The notes beneath the pieces are model-generated. The model was not told the DNA's origin, made no database searches, and worked only from the letters and a program-made list of their open reading frames with translations. Source: Ziziphus jujuba (Eukaryota; Streptophyta; Magnoliopsida; Rosales; Rhamnaceae). From it: a stretch of 64,000 nucleotides of DNA. Where the stretch lies: NCBI RefSeq assembly GCF_031755915.1, contig NC_083379.1, forward strand, positions 17,345,501-17,409,500. The letters are read 5' to 3'. Below, in pieces: positions 50,291-62,503 of the stretch; positions within the stretch are counted from its first letter, which is position 1, and the number at the start of each line of letters is the position of its first letter. The position numbers and the translations under genes are program-made.

Positions 50291-51590
50291 ATAAATACTT
50301 GAACTGGGTTTTTCGTGATAATAGTGCTCCAGTCGCCCCACCATTACACATCTGACATTTCCTGCCCATAAGAAGAAGCTCCTAATACATATCCCGAGTC
50401 CCGACTAAAATTAACATGCACGCAAACATTCTTTTGGCAGTAATAGATATTAATTATTAATATAAAAAGATAATAATTATTAATAACAAATAGGCCTCTT
50501 TTTTTTTTTTTTTTGGATGAATAATAATAACTGGGCACTTTTTACCGCTATAATGGAATATAATGTATATAGGACTAATATGTTAAGAGACAAATTAAAA
50601 AAAGGATAAATTTAGAGTTATTAAACTTTTTTATTAAAATTTTAGTATTTATGATTTGATATTTTTTAAATGGTTTAGTTTATCATGAAAATAGGAAAAT
50701 ATAAATTTAACACCATTAAAAAAACTAACATATAATTGGTTATCAAAATTTTGATAAAAAAAATTTGTAAAGAATAGTCATCTATGGTTATTAAATTACA
50801 AAAATTATATATATCTGACAACTATAAATACTATCTTTACAATTATTTCAAAATTTCTTTATCATATCATTTTTTCCATAATTTTATTACCATATTACTA
50901 CTGCATATAATTTAATATACTTAATAGTATGGATTTCCATATTCCCACATTTCATGCAAGGATACCGTATAGCATTACAATAATTTGCATTCTTCATGCT
51001 AAATTTTGAAAATTCCTTCACACCCTAAGCAAATTCATTTGATGTTTTATCTTTTGTTATCCATGACTTATCCATTTCCATATCAATCTAAGCAAATCCA
51101 ACCTAAACCCTAAAATTGCAAACAAAATATCAACCAAAGCAAGATTAAGAAAGCCCACTGTTTAAATTTCAAGAATAACCGACGACCTAAGCTTTTTCCA
51201 CATGCAACCCATGTAATACAGCAAATAGCAATGAGCAAGTAACAAGACAAACCCACCTAACCTGTGGTAACAAAGGAAAGAAAAAACCTAGCTAACTTGC
51301 ATTTAAAATGAAACAACACAGGTCACCGACAGCAACAAAGAAAGAAGAAACCCAACTAATGGTGATGATGATGAAGGAAGAAGAAACTGAGCTAATGGTG
51401 ATGATGACAAAGAGAAATCTAGCTTCCCGATGGTGGCAATGGCAAAGAAAAGGTGAACCCAAAAACCCCACTTTTCAACTCTTTTTTAGATTGCTCCCAA
51501 AACTAACATTTATTAGGGCTTGTACTTGATGTAGTTTTTGAAAAGAAAAGGGTTTGAAATATGCATTTAAATATTGAAATACACGCTTAA
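50291..51590. other. AT-rich intergenic spacer
   Basis: No gene is supported. The stretch 51305-51530 has repeated GATGATGATG and GAAGAAGAAAC words that give a Met/Glu-rich frame (51308-51529), which is low complexity. A T run lies at 50499-50514. Confidence 0.4.
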
Positions 51591-51591
51591 A

Positions 51592-51690
51592 TTTTCAAAA
51601 AATGGAAAATAGGTGACACTTTTGATGTAAAAAACGCTGCCTAATGTTTTGATATTAAAAAAAATTTTGAAATTCTTAAATTAAGAAGAG
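51592..51690 (+). repeat. Fragment of the GCGACGCTTTT repeat
   Basis: The stretch GGTGACACTTTTGATGTAAA, then CGCTGCCTAATGTTTTGATAT, matches 63502-63570 closely, including the following TTTGAAATTCTTAAATTAA. It abuts the CRK pseudogene end at about 51700, so it may mark the break that removed the kinase part. Confidence 0.75.
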
Positions 51691-51699
51691 AATGTGATT

Positions 51700-52440
51700 C
51701 AATGGCGTTGTAGAAAGGTACACTCATGTCTGATGAAACAGCTAGGCAGTAGGCTCCTCCCACCTTGCTTCCCAACTTGGCTCAATGGAAAAGTGGCAAT
51801 GGCTCTCTTTAAACACATGTTGCATTCATGAGCCCTCAAGTTTGACATGTATTAGACTAGGCTGCCCAACGTCTACCAATTGGTCAAATTCTCTTCCTTC
51901 GTTGCGAACTTCTTGGCTGACTCAGAATTCACAGCTCTTGTTGCTAATGAATCCATAACACTAGCCAACAACTCTTCGAATTGATCATGCTTCAAAACAT
52001 TTTGAGTGCTCGACAATGACATCATCAGGATAACCCCTAGTTTAGGGATGGAGTTAGAGTCGTAATGAATCAAGTACTTGTCCTACCAAATTACCGCCTC
52101 TTTTTCCAACGGCATTGTTGGAGGATCTCTTTGGACGTTTTGGCTACTCAATCTCGACAAACAGTGGGGCTAACGTCACCATGGAAAAGAAACTATCATA
52201 TGACTGCATCAGGAGTGTCATTGATGAAGGTGTTGTAGAAGCCATTTTCTGCTGTGGTAGCATTGAAGGTAAAAGAAGAGAGAAGGAGATTGAGATTGGA
52301 TTGGTAGGTGGAATTTGAAGTTATAATGCTGGTTATGGAATTTGTGGAGGTGTGATAGCTGTAAGTAGGCAATTCTTGAGCTTGACTAACATGGATGAGC
52401 AAGCTTAAGACAACAAGGCAAATAATGCCTATGTATACAG
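51700..52440 (-). pseudogene. CRK pseudogene, ectodomain only
   Basis: Read on the minus strand from 52440 it shows a signal peptide (IICLVVLSLLIHVSQAQ), then the first DUF26 domain (ELPTYSYHTSTNS, STYQSNLNLLLSS, AENGFYN) to about 52200. With stops and shifts it goes on through VSPTVCRD plus a stop replacing the third motif Cys (about 52140), SKEILQQC, GVILMMSLSSTQNV, LLASVMDSLATRAVNSESAKKFATKEEN (51885-51985), and the second DUF26 with NMCLKRAIATFPL and GGRSLLPSCFIRHE down to about 51715. The transmembrane and kinase exons are missing. It is a different CRK from the intact gene, about 9 kb away in opposite orientation. Confidence 0.85.
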
Positions 52441-52850
52441 GGCATTGGCTCATGTTACTTCAGAATTATGCTGGTTACAAAATTGTCTTGAAGAATTACA
52501 GCTATGTTTGCCAACACCAGTGGTATGGATATATAGTTTGAGAACAACTACTCTAGCTATAAATCCTATTCTACGTTAGAGGACTAAACATAATGAAATA
52601 GACATTCACTTTGTGAAAGACAAAAGTGTTGGATATATCTCTTGAAGTTGATATGTTACAATTAAGGAATAAGTTGCTGATGTTTTTACCAAACCTTTAA
52701 TCACTTCCGAGATTCTTGTATTTGAAATCAAAATTAAAAGTTGTTAATACTATCTAATTTCCTTTGTTTTTAGATGTAAGGGGGAATGCTATTGTTCAAA
52801 CTCAAGTTTGTTTGATCTTTCTTAGCCAAAATGAGTTTGAGGGGGAATAT
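52431..52850 (+). pseudogene. Copia RNase H C-terminus and polypurine tracts
   Basis: The plus-strand translation starts with YRALAHVTSELCWLQNCLEEL (52431-52490), then a decayed NP/RTKHNEIDIHFVKDK block (52570-52625) and VADVFTKPL (52672-52700), all marks of the copia RNase H end. Stops interrupt it. Purine tracts AAGGGGGAA (52780-52790) and GAGGGGGAATA (52838-52849) follow; the second directly precedes the LTR. The rest of pol is missing; the element is cut at the CRK pseudogene's signal peptide. Confidence 0.82.
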
Positions 52851-53233
52851 TGTAAAGCTTCGGTACAAGTCTTGTGTTTGTTATAAGTAAGTGCTGAGCT
52901 GGCTTGTCTGTTGTAAAGTGGTTAAGCTGAGTCATTTAAGTTCTAGAAACTAGTATGCGTATGTTTAGCTTGTATAACAAGCAGCTAAATCAATGAAATC
53001 CTTATTAGAAAAATTCCAGAAAATTTACAATGCATTTCTCTTTCTTTTTCTCTCTGTTTTTCTTGGTTCTCTTAGGGTTTCTTTTTCTCTCTATCTTTTC
53101 TATAACACAGAGCAAACATTTTTTTTTATCACCAATCCATATTCCTTCTCATCCCATATGGGTTTATAATATTTTAATTAACTCTTTTTCACAATTGTTG
53201 TTCGAGAAATTATTCATACAATATGTATCAACA
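52851..53233 (+). repeat. Copia LTR
   Basis: It begins TGTAAAGCTTCGG right after the polypurine tract. Two ends are possible: AAATTTACA at 53029, a perfect inverted match to the start, or TATCAACA at 53233, which is directly followed by TGGAATCTGAG, a decayed primer-site-like sequence. I prefer the second because the CT-rich, CATACAAT-type run before it is typical of copia LTR ends. Confidence 0.6.
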
Positions 53234-53812
53234 TGGAATCTGAGATGGTACACATAGTAAATTAGGTAGTAATATATATCCTATTTTTAACACATAAGAT
53301 TCTGGACAAATCAGCAAGTTTAACATCATTACTTTGCTTTCATGATTCTTCACAAATCCACCAAAGAAATGGAATGGATTGGTTGCTAGCACTGAAAGAA
53401 CGCCTTGGGTTTTTTGTGTTATGCCCACAATCCATCTTAATTCTCTCTTCATCTGTCTTTTTTTTTTTTTCCCTCTTAATCATCTATCTTCCTCTCTCTA
53501 ATCTTTGTATCTTCTATTTTTTTCTGTTTCTTTTTTTGCTCTAGAGTTTGTTTTCTAGTTGTCTACACCTTTGTTGCTTTACAATTTCAAATCATCATAG
53601 AAGAAAAATTATAGATTTCAATGAAATATATATACCCGGATTCCATCATATTCTAAGAGATTTTCAGGGGAACAACACAAAGCCAAGTAAATTGTAATAG
53701 GAAAAATAGAAAAGGAATCTCAATGAACAGCAGCCATGGTTTTTGTTTTCTAGTTGTTTTCTGATTTAAATTTATTTCTTGAATTAGGAAAACAATTAAG
53801 TAAAAAAGGATG
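53234..53812. other. Copia leader or intergenic spacer
   Basis: AT- and T-rich sequence with CTTTTTTTTT runs (53461-53471). It could be the leader after the LTR. No gene is seen; the minus frame at 53228-53452 has no domain. Confidence 0.35.
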
Positions 53813-54901
53813 TGTCAGGCCCTTAGCCCCTCGGCTTGGCCAAGGCATGGTTGGTCTTACACCATGCCAAGGTGAGAGTGGGTGTGTTTGTGATGGGCAC
53901 AACCTTGGCAAGCAAGGTACGGTGATGTACTGTGTTGGTGCACAGCAAGGCACGCCATGGGTTGATGCGCAGCGTGCCTTAGTGGATGGCATGTTGCCAG
54001 TGCATGGCAGATGTGCGGGTTGGTTAAGTGCTGGCATGGAGTGGTGCCAGGGTACAGCGTGGCCCACGCACACTGCAAGGGCTAACATGCATGCGTGCGT
54101 GTGCAAGGGATCGTGCAGCTGTGTGGCTTCGGGCAGGCATGTGGAGCACGTCGGGGGCGCACACAGAGATGAGTGTCAGGCGCATGGGTAGCGCTTGATG
54201 CAGGCGTGTGGAGCATGTAGGCGCGCGGGCGAACGTGGGTGGCAGCGCCTGACACATGCGTGGGCTGGTGTTAGCGCGCCTGCGCAGGGGTACGAAGTGT
54301 TGGCGCGTAGCCTTGCTTGGGCGTGGGCTAGTGGTTGCATGGCGTGCATGCAGGCAGGCTATGGAACGGTTGTGTGTGTGTGTCTTGGCTGACATGGATG
54401 AGCGGTTTCCAGCAGTTATGGGTGGTTAGACCTACTGGGTGTCTTAGTGGCCTACATCCAAGGGTGTTGGTGATCTTGTCCCTAGATGTGGCGCATGGTG
54501 GCATGTGACAGCATGTCATAGGCAGTTAAGGGAGGCAACTGCAAGGCCAGGTGGCTTAGTTTTGATGGTCCAGCATACCCAAGGCATTTAGGTTGTTAAC
54601 TACAAGTTTTGGTGTTTGTATTGCTAGAGCCATGCTTGAGACACCAAGAGAGGAATGTGGTGATCCTTGCATGGTTCTTGGTCGGTTTCCTTGTTCTTAT
54701 TGAGTAATGAAAAGGTTGGGGGTGACCCCGTAAATATTGTGTGTGCATTGTATTGCTATTGCTTTGTGATTGCTTTGAGACTCTTGTGCGTGTGTGTGAG
54801 AACCTCAATCGTGAGTGAGTGTTCGAGTAGGCTAACTAAGGAAGAGATCCTTAGGCCGCACAGTGGTTCAAAATTTAACATTGAATTTTAGACCTGTGAC
54901 A
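53813..54901. mobile_element. GC-rich LTR-like block, probable solo LTR
   Basis: A sharp GC-rich island (GCATGG, GGCATG, GCGTGC words) starts with TGTCAGGCCC and closes with GACCTGTGACA; TGTCA and TGACA are perfect inverted ends. The closing part (GGCCGCACAGTGGTTCAAAA to TTTTAGACC) resembles the 3' end of plant gypsy LTRs that precede a Met-tRNA primer site, but no primer site follows. Only ATG is shared by both flanks (53810-53812, 54902-54904), so a 5-bp target duplication is not seen. Long frames on both strands (for example 53754-54191) are from the GC bias. Confidence 0.55.
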
Positions 54902-56007
54902 ATGTGTATATGTCACTGAATCTAAACCTGCCACTTTTAATGGACGTCCTTTCTTATAAGGATTCATGAAAATGGAATAGTTTTTTTCTTGTTCTCAATC
55001 CAACAAACTCAAAACCAAAAGCCCCTTAAGAGACAATATTGGCTTTGATTTAGGTTTTAGCAAAGAGCTTCTCCAGATTGAATATGATGATGGCAACCTT
55101 GGACCTCAATTATATTAAAAACGGTGTTGAGATTAAGAACGACCTTAATTTTTTTTTTTTTAAAAGATGTTTATTAATAAGGTACATGGCATTAATTGTC
55201 GGGTTGGCTGTGTGCACCAACTCAGATTTCATGTGAATACATATTGTATATTGAATAGTCAAATATCTATTCCTCCTAAATGAATGTTCATGGATTTTAT
55301 ATCCAATACACTTTAAAAAACTTCTCTTCTTTATTTTAAAGAGTCATTACTTTTTCTTCTATAATGTGGGTTTGGTTTTGTAAAAGTATCTTCAACAGGT
55401 TCTTAGTTTCTTTATTTTTTAAAATCAATCTATTTTTGATAATCTATTTTTAAAATAGAGAATAAAAGCATCCAAAGGACTCCTTAAATATCATATGCTC
55501 TTTATTTTAAATAATTAAATTAAAAAAAAAAAAGTTCAATGAACTATTTATTTTAACTTTTTAAAATAAAAAGTGATCTTCAAAAATTGAAAGTCAAATT
55601 TACTTCATATTTTAAATATTTTATTATTTTAATATAATATAACACAAGTTTTTATATCATTATTATAATATTTGAGAAATAATATATATATATATATATA
55701 AATTGTATAAGTAGAATAATAAATGCTTGTAAAAAAATAAAAATAAAAAATATTATTAGAGCACCTTTTAAAAAATACGCTTTAGAATAAATTCTATAAA
55801 TCTTAGTTCATCAAATATACAGAGTGCAACCGATTTTCATAAGATCTATGTTAGCCAGTTATCATAGAAAAAAACTGTTGTTGACTGTTTTGCCCATTTG
55901 TTCTAGCATGGCTAATCAAAAATTTCACTTCTTATTAAAAAGTTTCAAAATGATTTTTATTTTGAAAATTATGTTTTTTTAATGTAAAGAGGACTATATG
56001 TTCTTAG
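54902..56007. other. Intergenic AT-rich spacer
   Basis: No gene. The part 55320-55790 has a mirrored look: TTTGTAAAAGTATCTTC, TTATTTTAAAATA and AAAATAGAGAATAAAAGCA words reversed further on as AGAGCACCTTTTAAAAAATA, perhaps an old MITE. An AT microsatellite is at 55684-55701. Confidence 0.35.
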
Positions 56008-58338
56008 AGTGTGTTTGTACGCAGAACAAGTTCAGATCGGACAGGATCGGATAGGACAGATCCGGATCAGACAGGATCGGATGGGATAGAATAGTGTAGT
56101 CCTATGCTTGGCAAAGGTCCAGACTGAATGGTGTACTAGTTATTCCATGTCTGGTGCAGAATTGGACTGGACTGAATTATTTTGTAATTATTTATTTATT
56201 TTTTTAAGTGAAATAAAAATTATATTTATATTTACAAAAAATATTATATTTAATTAAAGTTGTAAACTTATATATTTTATTTATATACAAAATTTTAATA
56301 TTTTCTTTACATCCACAAATTATATTAATATAGAATTTTAAAAATAAATTAAAATTAAATTATAACATAGTACGTCATAAATAACAACGAACTAAAAATA
56401 AAAATAATTTAATGGTATTTATAACTAGAATTGTAAATATTATACATTTTTACATGCATAATTGCCTTTACATGCATAATTAGACTCTGAGATAACATGT
56501 TATTCTTATATTCTTGGCAAGATTTGCCAAACTAAACTGCAATATATTTGTTCCAAAATTATCTAAAATATTCATCTCTTCATGAAATGGAATTTGACAT
56601 GTAAATATTCATTGTTAAGCCCTTCTGAAAATAACCACCTCAGACAAGCATTAATCAAGTTTAAATATGGTTTTCTACATAACCAAAATTACTTCCTTCC
56701 TCTGGTAAGCCTCTACAGGTGATAATTAATGCTTCCCCATGGCTTTCTATTTTTGTTAGTCTGTAACAAAAAGAAGTAACACAAAGGAATAAAAAGCTAA
56801 GAAGAAACAGAATCCACAGTAGCAAATCTAAAAAGTCTACTTGAGCATCCATGCAAGCATTCAATAGATCCTTAGTCCATACACACTTATCATCATCATT
56901 GAGCTATTCCATCAATAGAAAATAGCAATCAATATATATTGATTGATATTTTTTTAACTGAAAATATATTGATTAGCATTATTGAGCTATTCCATCAATG
57001 ATTTAGCTAGGCATCAAGACAAGTATAAACCAAGCTAAGACAAACGAATTCTGAAGTGATACCTATTACCACTTCAAAACCAAGTAATGATTCTATATGC
57101 ACTTCTATTAAGGCATGCATCATCATCAATAGTAGGCCTCCTAAAAAACCAATTTGATATATGCACATCTACAACTTCAATAGCATTCTAAATGTATAAT
57201 TTTCCTTCTACTACACATTTTAAAGACATTTGACAAGGGCTCTGCTACATGTAGAAAAATATATATATATATATACACATATATATTATTCCCATAATTT
57301 TCCTTCTACTACACATTTTATTCCCATAATATTTTTCTACATGTCCTTAAAGAACAGGGCACGGAATAGGTCTTACTTAAATATCTAGACAAAGGCTGAT
57401 AAAAAGTAGCAACCAAAATTTCCATTAAAAAAAAAATATATATATATATATAGCAATCAAAAACAAAATCCATGAATGGTTTCTCAGCCATTGAAGATGT
57501 GTATCACATAGTATATGCATTGAAAGAACGAAAATGTGTGTGTAGCAGATAAATAATATTTTCTTACACCCCAAATCCAAGAGAAACAAAATATCATAAG
57601 CATTACAAGAAAAGCATACCCTAGAATAGAAATGAAATTAAAACATTCAATCCAAAAACAAAATAGAACACACAAATCAAACAGGCTTCTTCAACACATC
57701 AACATATGTCAACTAAATAAAAGATCCAAAACAACCATTTAAGAACCTCAAAATATAAAATGAAATAGAAACTTAACGCATTAACACAAAACCATAACAT
57801 TGAAGTCCCTAAAAGAAAAAAAAAAAAACGTAAAAACAGATACCATCATCAGAGGTTTCGATCTAGAGAGAGAGAGTTAGAAAGAGGAAAGAACAAACCT
57901 GAAAAAGGAGAGAGAGAAGCAAGTCAAGAGAGAGTGCCAATCGAGAGATAACGGCGTGGGTGCTAGGTTTACGGCATGGGTGCGAATTCGGCTGTAAGTG
58001 CGAAGATTTCAAAAACTAGTCGAGATTGATAGAGTGTGAATCTGAGAGATAGAGAGAGAGAGAGAGAGAGGACGGTTCACCGGGAGAGATACGATCAATC
58101 ACAGGAGACGCACAATGTGGTGGACTTTCTTTGGTGAGAGACACCAGCGAGAGAGACGAGAATGGGACGGTGACTTTGGGACAAAACTGACCCAGAGGGG
58201 GGGATGGGTCAGTTTAGTCCTACTGAAGTGGGACTCATTCACTGTATAGGTCAAGTTGTCCCATACAGTAAATGTTGTTACCAAACACCGAACTGGGACA
58301 CAATCCTATCCTGACCTGGCCAGTCCGGTAAAACAAAC
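56008..58338. mobile_element. DNA transposon with imperfect terminal inverted repeats, non-autonomous
   Basis: The left end GAGTGTGTTTGT (56009-56020) and the right end ACAAACACACCCTC (58315-58328 region) are inverted repeats, followed inward by GGACAGGATCGGATAGGA on the left and the reverse-like ATCCTATCCTGACCTGG on the right. Bounded length is about 2.3 kb. The right third is rich in GA repeats and contains on the minus strand CCTTTTTCAG|GTTTGTT (about 57890-57910), a plausible splice donor, as in transposase genes with a 5' intron. No transposase domain is found, so it is non-autonomous. PIF/Harbinger or hAT are both possible; target duplication was not clear. Confidence 0.55.
56661..56864 (-). 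other. Small hydrophobic frame inside the TIR element
   Basis: A 67-codon frame starting MNACMDAQVDFLDLLLW with a Leu/Phe-rich helix (FLDLLLWILFLLSFLFLCV). It has no recognised domain. I do not assign a function; it may be random. Confidence 0.2.
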
Positions 58339-60060
58339 ACACCCTCAAGGAAATGTGAGACACGTACTAGATACTAGTGGGACCATTGTGCACCATTATC
58401 AATGAAAACCGCTTTAAATATTTGTCCACACGACGGAAAAATGCAAGTAGGAACTGAGGTGTCCCTTTCCCACTTGGTTGATAAAAAGTTTGTTGAAATC
58501 AATTTTAGCGGAGTAAAGTGGTATACTTTGACTGCTGCCTACTTGGTGGCTCGTTTCATTGTTTCGTAATAGGAGGCAAATTTTGGATAGCCGGCAATTA
58601 GGACTAGTATGACACTTTCAGAGTACTAAATTGTAGTTTGGAAATATTTTATTTATTCCTTTTAAAATTGGATGCTTCTGTTAACACTTTAAAACTTAAT
58701 AACTATATTATATTTTTAATTATTTTATAATATTTTAAAAATATTTTTTATAAGGTTATAATTATATTTAAGCACATAAACAAAATAAAATAAATTATTA
58801 TGTATATTATAATGGAGTTGTAAAAAGAGTAATAAACCCTAGCGACAATAAAGTTTAGTGACCAAAAAGGAAAAAAATACACAAATATATTGGTAAGTGA
58901 TTTCTTTCAACTTGAAAATGCAAGTATTTAGTTTTTACCTTTTATTTGTTTTTTCTATATTCTTTGTCTCTTTTTTTTTTCACTTTTTGAACTATTTTTT
59001 CTTCATTTCAATTTTTTTTAATTTTCGTTATATATACTTTGAAGTGTTTTGATATAGTATCTCTCGAACACTATGAATAGGTATGGGGTTCTATATATAG
59101 GAGAAAATAATTGTGTCAATGATATATGTAGTTGTCCACTATACATAACTCAGACAATTTAAAATTGTCTAGGTTCTAGTTATCGAATATATCTAGTTCT
59201 ATCCGGCATATATAATTTGAACGAAAACAAATGATACGTGAATTAGTAATTCAATATATATAATCCAAACGATTTGAATTCTTCCTAATTTTGTATACCA
59301 GAGATATATGTTTTATCCAAATTATATAAACTATATGATTTGAACCCTTTTGCATTTGCATACCACAATAAGTTATCCAAATTATATAAGCTTTCCGGAT
59401 TCTATATACCAAACTTATCTTATTCCATTCAAATTATATAATCTGAATGAAAATGAATGATAAACAAAACATGCGGCTGCAATGAATGACTATAATGTGA
59501 TTGGCTAATTGGCAAACCCCTAGATGGGCCAGTTGGCAAACCCCTATAACAGTGATAGGGGATTAGGGCAATTGAATGAGGTTTATCAATTTTAAAGGGA
59601 ATTAGTGGTAACAATTTGTAGTATATCTATTTAATTTTATTTAAGGGTAAATTAGGTGTAAGATATAGATGTAGGTAGGAAGGGAGAAGGTGCTACTATC
59701 ATTGAGATTTGTGGTGACAAGTCCTTGTTTAAAGTTTAGTGTTGATATTATGATGGAAAACCCAATCCTAATAGGTTTCTTTCCAGACGAGGCTAATGGG
59801 GATGACATATGGATACAATTTAAATATGAGCAGTTGGCAAATTTTACTAATTCTGGAGTATGATGAATCATGTATCTAGAAAGTGAAGTTTCAAAAACCT
59901 AGCCATGGTTAAGGGAAGAGGTTGAAGGAAGTGTGCTATTTGTCAATCCATCAGAAGAAGAGGAGGTCTAATGAATGGTCACCTAAAAAAAGCTTTTGTG
60001 GGAACAAAGAGATTTAGAACAGGTTGACCACTAGCAGTTTGGTGATATCGGTAGTCAAAA
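58339..60060. other. Intergenic, no supported gene
   Basis: A T-rich spacer. The part 59100-59460 has repeated ATTATATAA and ATATACCA words spaced at irregular intervals, a decayed tandem-like region. The short direct repeat TTGGCAAACCCCTA occurs at 59509 and 59533. 59640-60060 is less AT-rich and may be unique or an old gag remnant, but I cannot identify it. Confidence 0.35.
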
Positions 60061-62503
60061 TGTAACAATCCGCACCAAAATAACTTTATTGTATAAGTTT
60101 AATCGGGCTTGATTAAGTAGACCGTATCTAGGTCCTGAGTTGACTTTTTCTATAGTCAAGGTTTTGCTTTGGCTAATGAACCATTTTATAGAGCTAGTTG
60201 ATACGAGTTCATGTAAAGATGGCATGCCAAATTCCAAATTACGATTAAAAAGTTATGGTTCTAGAAAGTTTTAAACATCAGTATTATATCAGTGTCCAAA
60301 TTAGTCTCGTATTTTCGTCTTTAGTGGCCCAAGGCCCTACATAAGTGTTAAAGAGTGCGTCCAGTAGTAAAAAAATAAAAAAAAAATCTAAAATATCCAT
60401 TTTATCCTAAAAAACTGAGAGGGCTTTCCACAGGCCCAAGAACTTGAACTAGGTTTAACCAAACCACCAACTAGGTCACCATCATTTTCTCACTTTCTAA
60501 CCACTAGCAACTACATATGTTGGGACCACTAGAAAGCCCATCTCACCATTGAAAAAAATACTAAAATTTCACTACCTAACTCCATTGAACACACCCGAAT
60601 TTAGCCGATGAAGTCACGGTGGCATTATTGTGGATCTTTAATGGATTGGCTGGAATTTTGGCCATTTTAGGCTGACCTACACACCCCGTCCCCAACTTTA
60701 GACCACTTAAATCATTTCCAGTCTCCATTTGCTAGGATTCTTCACCGTTTGAGGGATCCATCAACGAAAATTTGTTTAAACATTTCGATGAGTTTTCTGG
60801 CAACCGATGACCCTTTTGGACCAAGGTAAGCATACCATTGTATTTCTCATCTCTTGAATTTTCCATTGATATAAAATTTGTAAATTTTGGACATTTGATA
60901 ATTTTTCTGTTATTGGATCAATTGGTTCAATACTAATAAATTTGGACTATGTTTGAAAAACATTTAGACAGATTGGACAAAATTAAAGTTTGGTTAGTGT
61001 AATTAGATATTAATAGAACCCAATGGAAGGTTTGATTTTATAAAATTGATCTTCGAATGAAAAATCCCAATTTTGGACACCGGATCCTAAGGGCTCGCTG
61101 TAAAATTGGACCACTTAGTATCCCACTTACATAATTTTATAGTTGTATAAATTATTTTAAGACATTGGTAGATATCAATGTCTTGGATTTGATTTATCAG
61201 ACTTTAAAAAGAAATATTATATTACAAACATCCATATTGAGCCGGAAAACGATTCTACGGAGTAGCAGTAAGCATCAACATTACTTGTGAGTGGTTATAT
61301 TTTTAAATGAATTTGTGCATGCTGGTATATAATATATATATATATATATAGATAGTTTGAATATGATAATGCATGATTTGATTTAACTGGTAATTTCATG
61401 CTTAAGTGAATATTTGCTTTTATATATATGTGTTATCATTTCATGTGAATGACAGGATTGTAAGTGGTTTTAAATACTGATGAATTCATAGTGAAATTGT
61501 GAATCTTGGTATTTAAATATTTTGGTAGTTGAATTGATGTTTTAATCATTTTGAAAAAAATTTGATTTTGGAAAAGTAGATTGGACATTGTACATATTTT
61601 TAAGCATGTTTTCGTGATTTATTTTTCAAAATGCTTAAATAATTTATGGTGATATATAGTTTATTGTTAGTATTTACGTTTTAGCATGAAATGGTGATTT
61701 TGAGTTTTTGAAATATTTAAATAAATGGTTGGATTTGAATATTAAATTATGCTTTATATTACAATATTGTTTGGAAAAGTGGAAAAATATGATCTTGGAA
61801 AAATTATTTTATGAACTTATTTTTAATTAGTATACCATATAGTACTAGTGTCTCTATTCAATATTATGTTATAGTACACAGGTTTACCACAATGTCTATA
61901 GTACACTAAGGATCGTAAGGTAGGTTCATCCCACATGTTCATTATCACTACAACATCTTTCATACACTAAGGGCTGTAAGGGGGGATCATCCCACAGATT
62001 TGTATTACCATGATATCTTAGGATGCTAAAGGGTCATGAGGTGGGTTCATCCCACAAGTTCCTTTTTCTTTCACTATACGGTGGTGTTATGAGATGCCAT
62101 GCATCACTTGACAACGCTAGATATATCATATGGTATATTGTTTATGTTTCTCAGTACATTATCAATTTTTTATATTTATGGTTTTACTGCATTTTTCATA
62201 ATTATTTTATGATATTATGTTTATACTATTTTATGCTCAATATATAAATCATTATTAATCTAATGTAAAATATTTTAATGGTCATTGATTTATATTATTT
62301 AAGCACCATTTTTATGATATTTTTATCTCACATTATATTTGTTTTTCAATTCATTCTCTTAGGTCTAAGCAGTTAGCGGATAGTTTACCTCATTCATTAA
62401 TTATTATTCCGTGTTTTCTACAACAACAGTAATATTTATCTTTCCCTGTTTATCTTTATTTTCCTAAACTTATTTGCATAATTTGTATTGTTTAATACTA
62501 TAA
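60061..62503 (+). mobile_element. Family A LTR, interrupted at its 3' end
   Basis: It starts TGTAACAATCCGC and follows the family order: TTGACTT zone, GATACGAGTTCATG block (60199-60212), the GATTCTTCACC region, the CATATAGTACTAGTG block (61838-61852), and the TTAGGTCTAAGCAG block (62360). The closing ACA part is not seen; the sequence is cut at about 62503 by a CACTA-like end. No coding potential. Flank GTAGTCAAAA precedes it; the duplicated target cannot be checked. Confidence 0.75.

Noticed and set aside
53754..54395. Open frames of 123-145 codons on both strands
   Set aside because: GC-rich repetitive LTR-like DNA; both strands are open and the residues (Cys, His, Gly, Trp) follow the GCATG words.
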